This document shows positions 1 to 5,750 of a stretch of DNA of 5,750 nucleotides, one piece after another; position 1 is the first letter of the stretch; each line of letters starts with the position of its first letter. The translations under genes and the position numbers were made by a program. Under the pieces are notes generated by a model that made no database searches, was not told the origin of the DNA, and saw only the letters and a list, made by a program, of their open reading frames with translations. Source of the stretch: Acidobacteriota bacterium (GTDB taxonomy: Bacteria; Acidobacteriota; Terriglobia; Terriglobales; Acidobacteriaceae); assembly GCA_021793595.1 (NCBI GenBank), contig JAJYSL010000287.1, positions 1 through 5,750 of the forward strand, in the 5' to 3' direction.

Positions 1-45
1 CAGGCGGAGCGGATAAAAGCAAAGGAAGCAAAGCTGGAGGCCTGA
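1..45 (+). CDS. C-terminal end of an unidentified upstream gene (partial)
   Basis: An open frame enters from the left edge and ends in TGA at 43-45. It encodes only 14 residues, QAERIKAKEAKLEA, a charged Lys/Glu/Ala-rich tail that would form a helix. Its stop shares one base with the ATG of the next gene (TGATG), the typical arrangement of translationally coupled genes, which is the main reason to believe it is a real gene end. The fragment is too short to assign a family or function. A random open stretch of this length is also possible. Confidence 0.5.
   Translation, partial: QAERIKAKEAKLEA
36..40 (+). promoter_or_regulatory. Ribosome binding site of the M28 gene
   Basis: GGAGG lies four bases before the ATG at 45, inside the end of the upstream frame. 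It is a good match to the anti-Shine-Dalgarno sequence with slightly short spacing. It supports the ATG at 45 as the start and suggests coupling with the upstream gene. Confidence 0.6.
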
Positions 46-995
46 TGTACTCTCGGTTGGCACGCGCCGCGTTATGGACAGGCCTGATGTTTGTATGCGG
101 CTTCCGATTTCCCGACATTACGCGGGCGCAAAGTGAACGCCGCGCACGCGAAAGTGCCGCAATCGAGTTCAATGGAAGCCGCGCCTACCAGTATGCGCAG
201 CAACTGGTCAACTGCGGGCCCCGGTGGATTGGAAGTACAGGCCATGTCTGCGCGGAGAACTTCCTGAAGAAACAGTTTGCCAAAGACAACCTCGAAGAGG
301 ATACATTCACCACCAATACTCCGACGGGCATGATGACGATGCACAACTTTATCGTGAAATTTCCGGGCAAGAAGGACGGCGTGATTGTGTTGTCATCTCA
401 TTATGAAACCAATTACCCGCTACGCAATATCGAATACTTAGGCGCCAACGATGGAGCGTCCACCAGCGGTGCTCTGATAGAGATGGCAAACTATCTGCGC
501 GGACGAAAGCTCGACGGCGACAGCATCTGGCTGGTGTTTTTCGATGGCGAAGAAGCGATTCAGCAATGGTCGGATACGGATTCCCTGTACGGCAGCCGAC
601 ATCTCGCAGCGAAATGGGACCGAGATGGGACGCTAAAACGCATCCAGGCGTTTCTTCTGCTCGATATGATCGGCGATAAGGACCTAGACATCTGCCGCGA
701 CCAGAATTCAACTCCCTGGCTGCTCGATCTGGTGGGGAAAGCCGCGAAAAACGAAGGGGACGAATCTTACTTTTTTCGACAGCCCAACGCGATTGAAGAC
801 GACCATCTTCCCTTCGTGCGGCGCGGAGTTCCCAGCGCCGACATCATAGACATCGATTACGGACCCCATACTTTTTTGCATCCAGACGGCTACCATCACA
901 CGACTGAGGACACCATGGACAAAATCAGCGCGCATAGCCTGACGGTGGTAGGCCAGACGATGCTTGAAACCATTCATTTGCTAAATCAGCGATAG
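45..995 (+). CDS. Secreted M28 metallopeptidase, glutaminyl-peptide cyclotransferase-like
   Basis: This 316-residue protein is predicted to be exported and to act as a zinc enzyme of family M28. Members of this group either cyclise N-terminal Gln to pyroglutamate or act as aminopeptidases. Residues 1-28 look like a signal peptide: Arg4 and Arg7, a hydrophobic stretch at 9-20, and a plausible cut after Ala28. The signature FFDGEEA at 165-171, followed by W175 and DSLYGSRHLAAKW at 179-191, closely resembles animal glutaminyl cyclases, as does EDDHLPFVRRGVP at 251-263. By family comparison from memory, D136, E170 and H285 should bind zinc, and E169, D207 and D253 should be catalytic; H119 is also conserved. 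The region around 264-290 is longer and His-rich compared with the animal enzyme (see findings). The start is supported by GGAGG and the signal peptide. It is probably cotranscribed with the following TerC gene. The family is clear, but cyclase versus peptidase activity cannot be decided from sequence. Confidence 0.88.
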   Translation: MYSRLARAALWTGLMFVCGFRFPDITRAQSERRARESAAIEFNGSRAYQYAQQLVNCGPRWIGSTGHVCAENFLKKQFAKDNLEEDTFTTNTPTGMMTMHNFIVKFPGKKDGVIVLSSHYETNYPLRNIEYLGANDGASTSGALIEMANYLRGRKLDGDSIWLVFFDGEEAIQQWSDTDSLYGSRHLAAKWDRDGTLKRIQAFLLLDMIGDKDLDICRDQNSTPWLLDLVGKAAKNEGDESYFFRQPNAIEDDHLPFVRRGVPSADIIDIDYGPHTFLHPDGYHHTTEDTMDKISAHSLTVVGQTMLETIHLLNQR

Positions 996-1004
996 CATCC
1001 ATAC

Positions 1005-1988
1005 ATGCCTCTTGGCAACTATCTCTTGCATGGCCCAATGTTAGGCGGAGCGCCGCTGTGGATGTGGCTGCTCTTTCATCTCCTCATACTCGCGCTGCTG
1101 GGCGTGGATTGGGTTTGGACACGAAGTTCGCTCGGGGTGCAAACCATTGCTCGCCGCGCCAACTGGTTGACTTCCGCCTGGGTTCTGGCGGCAATTCTTT
1201 TTGCCCTTCTTGTCTACCGCGTCTTATCCAGGCAATATGCGTTGGAATATCTGACTGGATACGGCATCGAAGAGGCGCTGAGTGTCGACAATCTTTTTGT
1301 CTTTCTCGTTCTCTTCCGCGCTTTTGGCCTAGGCCCGCTGCAACAGAGGCATTTGCTCTTCCTGGGCGTATTCGGAGCGATTGTGATGCGCGCCGCAATG
1401 ATCTTCGCAGGCATCCAACTGCTGCACGCCTTCTCCTGGATGAATTACATCTTCGGCATCATCCTGCTCTTCACGGCTTGGCATCTGCTCGGGAAATCCC
1501 GGAAGTCGGAGCCGGACAGCGTTCCTGGCTGGATGAACTGGCTGGGGCGCCATCTACCTGTTTCCAGCCAGCAGCACCCAGATCGTTTCCTGGCGCGGGA
1601 GACCGGGCGTTGGTGTTTTACACCCCTGTTCGTAGCTTTGATTGCCATTGAGACAACGGACCTGGTCTTTGCCACCGATTCCATTCCAGCGGTGCTGGCG
1701 GTATCGCATCATCCGTTTGTCGTCTATTCCTCGAACGTCTTCGCGGTTCTGGGGTTGCGTTCGCTTTACTTCACACTGGCAGCGGCGCTGGAACGGCTGC
1801 ATAAATTGCGCTACGGGCTGGTCGTGATTCTGGCGTTCGTTGGCGTCAAAATGATGTTGAGCAAGATCCTTCCCATTTCAACCGGGGTCTCGCTCGCCGT
1901 ACTCGGATCGGCAGTCGCCGTCACTGCGGTTTGGTCTCTGCTTTCCAAACCAAGCCTAGAGAAAATAGAGGCTAAGAAAAATCGATGA
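1005..1988 (+). CDS. TerC/Alx-family integral membrane protein, probable metal-ion (Mn) exporter
   Basis: This 327-residue polytopic inner-membrane protein belongs to the TerC family. Characterised members (Alx, MeeF/MeeY-type) export manganese, and the family name comes from tellurium resistance. About nine hydrophobic segments are visible, near residues 18-37, 54-73, 93-110, 117-138, 143-163, 205-233, 238-262, 270-288 and 292-313. A hydrophilic loop at about 163-204 separates the two halves. The acidic membrane motifs expected of the family are present: E90 with SVDNL at 93-97 (D95, N96), and ETTDLVFATDSIPA at 216-229 (E216, D219, D225). The length matches Alx-like members. The gene begins nine bases after the M28 stop with no visible Shine-Dalgarno sequence, so translation is probably coupled; an in-frame ATG at 1038 is an alternative start. 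No manganese (yybP-ykoY) riboswitch can fit in the 9-base gap. Its 3' end overlaps nadB convergently. The family is certain; the ion is inferred. Confidence 0.93.
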   Translation: MPLGNYLLHGPMLGGAPLWMWLLFHLLILALLGVDWVWTRSSLGVQTIARRANWLTSAWVLAAILFALLVYRVLSRQYALEYLTGYGIEEALSVDNLFVFLVLFRAFGLGPLQQRHLLFLGVFGAIVMRAAMIFAGIQLLHAFSWMNYIFGIILLFTAWHLLGKSRKSEPDSVPGWMNWLGRHLPVSSQQHPDRFLARETGRWCFTPLFVALIAIETTDLVFATDSIPAVLAVSHHPFVVYSSNVFAVLGLRSLYFTLAAALERLHKLRYGLVVILAFVGVKMMLSKILPISTGVSLAVLGSAVAVTAVWSLLSKPSLEKIEAKKNR

Positions 1989-3573
1989 AATCGACATGCC
2001 CTCGCAGAACCCGGGAATGCAAGGCATGGCCTGGATTGTGTTGCGGAAAATCCGTGCGTGCATGAGCGCCGCGAGACTCCTTACGCGCCAGAGCAGAGGC
2101 AACAATCAGCTCCGCGACCGTGTGAAGATTGCATAATTCCGCATTTTCGCGTGTGGTAGCGCGTGGAAGTTCCGGACGCATGGCTTCCAGTTGAGCCTGC
2201 ATAGCTGAAAGCCCAGCCTGATCGCGCAAAAGGCCCGCGTGTAGCCACATCTGATTGCGCAGCCGCTCTCGCAAGGCGAATGTTCTGGCGGCTTCCGATT
2301 CTGAGGCAGCCTGAATTCCTGTCGGCACAGATGTCTTCTCCACAGTAGCGGGAATTTTTCCAGGCGGATTTTCCTTTAGCATGGTCTCGGCGGCTCGAGC
2401 CCCGAAAACCAGTCCTTCCAGCAAGGAATTGCTGGCCAGGCGGTTCGCCCCATGCACGCCTGTGCATGCCACCTCGCCCGCCGCATAGAGGCCGGGCAGA
2501 GTAGTGCGTCCAAATAAATCGGTGCGCACGCCACCCATCAAATAGTGCGCTGCCGGACGAACCGGGATTAGATCGTGAGCCAGGTCTAATCCGTACGTTT
2601 GCAGGCAGGAGGAAATTCCAGGAAAGCGCACATGGAGATCTTTATCTAAGACATGGCGCATGTCGAGATAGATCGGCAGAGCCTCCCCCGTCCCCTCGGC
2701 AGTTCCTTCTTGCATAATGGCCCGGGCCACTACATCGCGCGGAGCCAACTCTGCCATGGGGTGATATTTCTCCATGAATCGCTCGCTGCGATGATTACGC
2801 AGCACTGCCCCCTCCCCGCGCAGGGCTTCCGACAACAGAAAGCGCGGCGCGCCGGGCAGACTCAGAGCAGTGGGGTGAAATTGGTAAAACTCCATGTCGG
2901 AGACTTCCACGCCGGCCCGGTAGGCGATGGCAATGCCATCGCCGGTGGCCACCGCGGGATTGGTGGTGTCGCTATAAACCTGGCCTGCGCCGCCGCTGGC
3001 CTGCAGCACTGCGCGCGCAAGAAACTGAAGCGGTTTATCGTCCGCATCCAACGCGTAGACTCCTGCGAGTCTGCCATCGCGGACAATTAGATCCTGAGTC
3101 GTGACCCGCTCGTGCAGGTGGATTCGCGGCTCCTGCTGCACCCGCTGCAAAAGAGCTCGGCCAATTTCCCTACCGGTGGCGTCGCCATTTGCATGCAGGA
3201 TTCGCGGCAGACTGTGCGCGCCTTCGCGCGTCCGCATCAGATCGCCCTGCCCGTGTCCTTCGCGGTCAAAATTCGTTCCCCACGCCAGCAGCTCCGCAAT
3301 TCGAGATGGACCTTCTTCCACCAGCAGGTGGGCGGCCTTCTCAAACACCAGGCCATCGCCGGCCTGGATTGTATCCCGCGCGTGCAGTTCGACATCTTTC
3401 GAGCCGCCCATGGCGACTGCGATGCCGCCTTGCGCATAGTGTGTGTTGGATTCCGACGCACCTTCCTTGGTGATCAGGGCCACTTCCCCAACTTTGGCCA
3501 GTGTGAGCGCTGCGCGCAAGCCGGTAATTCCAGCTCCAATAACAATCCAGTCAGACCGATCAGGTATCTCCAC
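1972..3573 (-). CDS. nadB: L-aspartate oxidase (quinolinate synthase B)
   Basis: This cytoplasmic flavoenzyme of 533 residues oxidises L-aspartate to iminoaspartate, using oxygen or fumarate as acceptor. Quinolinate synthase NadA then uses the product in de novo NAD synthesis. The N-terminal FAD-binding motif is GAGITG at 13-18, followed by SNTHYAQGGIA at 42-52. Family substrate and active-site residues are visible: E117 in REGAHS, FHPTAL at 232-237, APRDVVARA at 277-285 (R279), H343 in RPAAHYLMGGV, and the C-terminal FAD motif GLYAAGEVACTGVHGANRLA at 361-380. E117 in REGAHS favours aspartate oxidase over succinate dehydrogenase or fumarate reductase flavoproteins. The C-terminal helical domain ends with ESRGAHARTDFP at 499-510. 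Length is close to the E. coli enzyme (about 540). The start is GTG; no in-frame ATG lies near it upstream and none downstream before residue 55. No nadA or nadC is next to it. It is divergent from aroB and runs into the end of terC. Confidence 0.95.
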   Translation of the reverse strand: MEIPDRSDWIVIGAGITGLRAALTLAKVGEVALITKEGASESNTHYAQGGIAVAMGGSKDVELHARDTIQAGDGLVFEKAAHLLVEEGPSRIAELLAWGTNFDREGHGQGDLMRTREGAHSLPRILHANGDATGREIGRALLQRVQQEPRIHLHERVTTQDLIVRDGRLAGVYALDADDKPLQFLARAVLQASGGAGQVYSDTTNPAVATGDGIAIAYRAGVEVSDMEFYQFHPTALSLPGAPRFLLSEALRGEGAVLRNHRSERFMEKYHPMAELAPRDVVARAIMQEGTAEGTGEALPIYLDMRHVLDKDLHVRFPGISSCLQTYGLDLAHDLIPVRPAAHYLMGGVRTDLFGRTTLPGLYAAGEVACTGVHGANRLASNSLLEGLVFGARAAETMLKENPPGKIPATVEKTSVPTGIQAASESEAARTFALRERLRNQMWLHAGLLRDQAGLSAMQAQLEAMRPELPRATTRENAELCNLHTVAELIVASALARKESRGAHARTDFPQHNPGHALHSRVLRGHVDFIDFS

Positions 3574-3668
3574 GATGTTGAGGATAGCATGGAGGAAGAG
3601 GCTTTTCTTGCAGCGAGGACCAGGGACGTTCGGTCCATGGGCCGTCTGGGGTACGATAGAAAATCAGC
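3574..3668. promoter_or_regulatory. Divergent nadB/aroB intergenic region with inverted repeat
   Basis: These 95 bases separate two divergent genes, so they should hold the promoters of both. I see no convincing -35/-10 pair on either strand; the best plus-strand -10-like hexamer is TACGAT at 3652-3657 with no partner at proper spacing. The clearest structure is an inverted repeat, GGACC at 3617-3621 and GGTCC at 3632-3636, with a 10-base spacer, followed by the palindrome CCATGG at 3635-3640. It could be an operator or chance. Neither gene has a Shine-Dalgarno sequence. Confidence 0.45.
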
Positions 3669-4775
3669 GTGTCTACTATTCATGTCCAAACCGCATCGGC
3701 AAATTATCCGATTGTTGTGCAACCGCGATTGCTTGAATCTCTGGCCATCCATGTGCGCAAAATCTGTGGCGAGCAGCGCACGCTCTTCGTCGTTACTTCT
3801 CCGGAGATTTGGTCTCGGTGGGGGCACAGCTTTCGCTCCTCGTTCTCTGACCGCAAGATCGACATCCTGCCGCTTTTTGTTCCTGCTGGAGAGCGCTATA
3901 AACAGCTGAAAACGGTGGAGCACCTTGCCGAAAAGATGATCGTTGCCGGAGCTAAGCGCGACGCTATTCTGGTAGCTTTTGGCGGCGGCGTCATCGGAGA
4001 TATGACTGGCTTTCTGGCGGCTATTTATATGCGCGGCATCCGGTACGTTCAGGTGCCGACTACCTATCTTTCCCAAATCGACTCGTCTATCGGCGGCAAA
4101 ACCGGAGTGAATCTCCGTGTCGGCAAAAACCTGCTGGGCAGCTTTCATCCCCCCGCGGCGGTGTTTACAGATCCGACCGTTTTGTCTACATTGCCGCCTG
4201 CGGAATTGCGTTCAGGTGTCGTGGAGAGCGTAAAAGCTGCCGTTCTAGGTGACGCCGACTACTTTAGTTGGCTGGAGCGCAATCTGGATGGGTTGCTGGC
4301 CGGCAACGAAAAGATACTTACGCAGGCGATTGAAACCTCTGTACGTATCAAAGCGGAAATCGTCAGTGAGGACGAGCGCGAGTCCGGCCGGCGCATGCTG
4401 CTGAATCTTGGCCATACCGTGGGCCATGCGATTGAATCGGCCACGCGCTACCGCGGGCTGCTGCACGGTGAAGCTGTGGCTTGGGGGATGATCGCGTCGC
4501 TGCATCTGGCAGTGGCACGGCATGCCCTTACGGTTGAAGATACCGCCCGCATTGAGGAACTCGCGTTTCGACTGGGTCCGTTTCCGCGATTCCGTGCAAC
4601 CCCCAAAGTATTGTTGGACCGAACCGCTGGCGATAAAAAACATCTGCAGACAGCGCGCCGTTTTGTTCTGCCCATCGCCATTGGAAATGCGATTGTGGTG
4701 GAAGACGTCAGCCAGCAGGAGCTACTGACGGCTATCCAGTCCATGTTACGAACCATGAAGGAACGTGGTGTATGA
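3669..4775 (+). CDS. aroB: 3-dehydroquinate synthase
   Basis: This 368-residue cytoplasmic enzyme converts DAHP to 3-dehydroquinate, the second step of the shikimate pathway, with NAD and a divalent metal (Zn or Co). The NAD-binding glycine motif GGGVIGD is at 105-111. The core TTYLSQIDSSIGGKTGVN at 131-148 contains D138 and K144, followed by GKNLLGSFHPP at 152-162. Expected metal ligands by family comparison are E186 (in GVVESVK), H249 (in NLGHTVGHAIE) and H266 (in LLHGEAVAWGM). GDKKH at 321-325 is a usual late motif. The length is normal for bacterial AroB. The start is GTG: an in-frame TAG at 3657-3659 rules out anything longer, and this start gives the usual short N-terminal strand before the fold. 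Its stop overlaps the start of the methyltransferase by four bases (ATGA). As first gene of the right-hand block it supplies chorismate, from which menaquinone and aromatic amino acids are made. Confidence 0.96.
   Translation: MSTIHVQTASANYPIVVQPRLLESLAIHVRKICGEQRTLFVVTSPEIWSRWGHSFRSSFSDRKIDILPLFVPAGERYKQLKTVEHLAEKMIVAGAKRDAILVAFGGGVIGDMTGFLAAIYMRGIRYVQVPTTYLSQIDSSIGGKTGVNLRVGKNLLGSFHPPAAVFTDPTVLSTLPPAELRSGVVESVKAAVLGDADYFSWLERNLDGLLAGNEKILTQAIETSVRIKAEIVSEDERESGRRMLLNLGHTVGHAIESATRYRGLLHGEAVAWGMIASLHLAVARHALTVEDTARIEELAFRLGPFPRFRATPKVLLDRTAGDKKHLQTARRFVLPIAIGNAIVVEDVSQQELLTAIQSMLRTMKERGV
4758..4762 (+). promoter_or_regulatory. Ribosome binding site of ubiE/menG
   Basis: AAGGA lies nine bases before the ATG at 4772, within the last codons of aroB. 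It supports this start and coupled translation across the ATGA overlap. Confidence 0.55.
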
Positions 4776-5533
4776 ATGCCCCCGCGAAGGGCGCTGAGCC
4801 GACCGGAGCGACGGACGAGCAGAGTGCCAGCCACGCCGTTCAATCCATGTTCGACGGTATCGCGCCACGCTACGATTTGTTGAATCACGTCCTGTCCGCC
4901 AACATCGATCGTATATGGTGGCGCCGCACAGCACGCACCTTTGCACCCATCTTGAAAAGACCCGACGCGGTTGTTCTCGATCTTTGCTGCGGCACCGGAG
5001 ATATGACGCTGGCCCTGCTGCGGCTTCGTCCGGAGAACGCCGAGCCGGTACTGGCGCTAGACTTTGCCCACGCTATGCTGGAACGCGCCAAAGAAAAATT
5101 CTCTTCGATGAAATTATCGAATCGGGCGGTCATCACTATGGAAGCCGATGCACTTCATGTACCCATGCCCGACGGCTCGGTCGATCTGATCACCACTGCG
5201 TTCGGATTTCGAAATCTCGCCAACTATGAAGCTGGACTGAGAGAGATGCACCGGGTGATGCGGTCAGGAGCGGAACTGGGAATTTTAGATTTTGGTGAAC
5301 CCGGTGGACTATTCGGAAAAATCTATCCCCTTTATTTTCGCCATGTTTTGCCCAAAATTGGAAAAGCTCTCTCTGGCTCATCCGCACCGTATGCCTATCT
5401 GCCGCATTCTGTACATCGATTTCCCAAGCCTGAAGAAATGTTGGCGATGATGCGTTGCAATGGATTCGTCCAAACCACGTGGACCCCCTACACATTTGGC
5501 ATTGCGGGTCTGTACCACGCTGTGAAAGCATGA
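4772..5533 (+). CDS. menG: Demethylmenaquinone (ubiquinone) methyltransferase, UbiE/MenG family
   Basis: This 253-residue class I SAM-dependent methyltransferase C-methylates the quinone ring in the last step of menaquinone synthesis (and of ubiquinone in species that make it). The N-terminal family motif MFDGIAPRYDLLN is at 26-38, with IDRIWWRR at 45-52. SAM-binding motif I is LDLCCGTGD at 69-77, followed by LDFAHAML at 96-103 (acidic residue D97) and EADALHVPMPD at 124-134. The diagnostic AFGFRNL is at 143-149 and YLPHSVHRFP at 209-218. All key motifs are intact and the length is typical. The first 20 residues are hydrophilic and variable. It overlaps aroB upstream and a CDF transporter downstream, both by ATGA. 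UbiE and MenG cannot be separated by sequence alone; menG is preferred because the window suggests a menaquinone-using lineage, which is an inference. Confidence 0.92.
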   Translation: MNAPAKGAEPTGATDEQSASHAVQSMFDGIAPRYDLLNHVLSANIDRIWWRRTARTFAPILKRPDAVVLDLCCGTGDMTLALLRLRPENAEPVLALDFAHAMLERAKEKFSSMKLSNRAVITMEADALHVPMPDGSVDLITTAFGFRNLANYEAGLREMHRVMRSGAELGILDFGEPGGLFGKIYPLYFRHVLPKIGKALSGSSAPYAYLPHSVHRFPKPEEMLAMMRCNGFVQTTWTPYTFGIAGLYHAVKA

Positions 5534-5750
5534 ACGTTCCCCACGCTTATAACGGCTATTCCCGTTACAGCGGAGGGCGAGAAGACAAAATGGCACGTCC
5601 GGTTTCCATCGCAGCCAGCAGAACATTCGATCCTGCGATTAAAAAACGCACCGCCTCTTTCTCCGTGATGGCGGCTGCGGTGATGACGTTTCTGAAATTA
5701 TGGACGGGACTGCAAAGCGGCAGTATAGGCATGTTGTCGGAGGCCGCACA
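5530..5750 (+). CDS. N-terminal part of a cation diffusion facilitator (CDF) transporter, cut by the window end
   Basis: An open frame of 73 complete codons starts at ATG 5530, overlapping the menG stop (ATGA), and runs off the right edge. Residues 1-40 are hydrophilic and basic. A membrane segment follows at about 43-60, then LKLWTGLQSGSIGMLSEAA at 55-73, which matches the TM1-TM2 region of CDF proteins (usual pattern: K, G, GS-I, LS-E/D-A-x-H). CDF proteins are inner-membrane antiporters that export Zn, Fe, Co or Mn in exchange for protons. The window breaks at CA-, which would encode His or Gln; His is expected there as the first metal ligand of an HxxxD site. A second in-frame ATG at 5590 (Met21), with GGAGGG at 5572-5577 upstream, may be the real start, because no Shine-Dalgarno sequence precedes 5530. 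Metal specificity cannot be judged from this fragment. Confidence 0.8.
   Translation, partial: MNVPHAYNGYSRYSGGREDKMARPVSIAASRTFDPAIKKRTASFSVMAAAVMTFLKLWTGLQSGSIGMLSEAA
5572..5577 (+). promoter_or_regulatory. Possible ribosome binding site for an internal CDF start at 5590
   Basis: GGAGGG ends 12 bases before the in-frame ATG at 5590, which is longer than ideal. It is the only strong Shine-Dalgarno match near the beginning of the CDF gene and argues that Met21 rather than the ATGA-overlapping ATG could be used. Confidence 0.3.

Noticed and set aside
90..110. Cys18 of the M28 protein as a lipoprotein lipobox cysteine.
   Set aside because: The preceding residues MFV do not match the lipobox pattern (Leu-Ala/Ser-Gly/Ala-Cys). 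A standard signal peptide cut after Ala28 is more plausible.
1058..1651. A 197-codon open frame within terC on the same strand in another frame.
   Set aside because: terC membrane segments and family motifs occupy the whole stretch. The alternative translation is Arg/Pro/His-rich, typical of an out-of-frame shadow.
1976..1994. Minus-strand hairpin TCGAT-TTC-ATCGA followed by a run of five T, resembling an intrinsic terminator for nadB.
   Set aside because: The stem is only 5 bp and AT-rich, and termination at the T run would occur before the nadB stop codon at 1974-1972. It is most likely chance.
3574..3668. Sigma70-like promoter hexamers in the divergent region (TACGAT for aroB, TATCCT for nadB).
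   Set aside because: Neither has a matching -35 element at 16-18 bases spacing, so no promoter position can be supported from sequence alone.
3112..3909. A 265-codon open frame on the plus strand, opposite the start of nadB and running into aroB.
   Set aside because: It lies antisense to conserved nadB coding sequence, crosses the divergent promoter region and overlaps aroB in another frame. Its translation shows no recognisable motif, so it is a high-GC shadow.
3474..4148. A 224-codon open frame on the minus strand opposite aroB, extending into the start of nadB in another frame.
   Set aside because: It is antisense to the conserved NAD- and metal-binding core of aroB and has no family features. 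The nadB frame starting with GTG at 3573 explains the region.

Overview
The window looks like an ordinary, gene-dense chromosomal stretch from a free-living Gram-negative-type bacterium. It has moderately high GC, tightly packed genes, an animal-type glutaminyl cyclase homologue of family M28 with a signal peptide, and a UbiE/MenG methyltransferase downstream of aroB. An acidobacterium (Terriglobia-like) would fit, but this is an inference from protein character and gene style, not a demonstrated assignment. I found no RNA gene, mobile element, CRISPR array, long repeat or attachment site.

Layout. Left block, plus strand: the last 14 codons of an unidentified gene (1-45), then a secreted M28 metallopeptidase of the glutaminyl-peptide cyclotransferase group (45-995), then a TerC/Alx-family membrane protein (1005-1988). 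The genes are 1-overlapping or 9 bases apart, so they are probably one transcript. Middle, minus strand: nadB, L-aspartate oxidase (3573-1972), whose last codons overlap the end of terC by 17 bases in convergent orientation. A 95-base divergent intergenic region (3574-3668) separates nadB from the right block. Right block, plus strand: aroB (3669-4775), ubiE/menG (4772-5533) and the N-terminal part of a cation diffusion facilitator transporter (from 5530, cut by the window end). Both junctions there are 4-base ATGA overlaps.

How the genes work together. AroB makes 3-dehydroquinate on the way to chorismate. Chorismate is the precursor of the menaquinone ring, and MenG performs the final methylation of menaquinone, so aroB-menG links an early and a last step of quinone supply. 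NadB starts de novo NAD synthesis from aspartate, and AroB uses NAD as a catalytic cofactor, but no direct regulatory link can be seen. TerC and the CDF protein are probably both metal-ion transporters, in different transcription units.

I do not see an undescribed system here. The points most worth a second look are small: a His-rich loop replacing the expected Trp in the glutaminyl cyclase homologue, its predicted mature N-terminal Gln, the convergent gene overlap, and a pair of divergent GTG starts without Shine-Dalgarno sequences flanking an inverted repeat.
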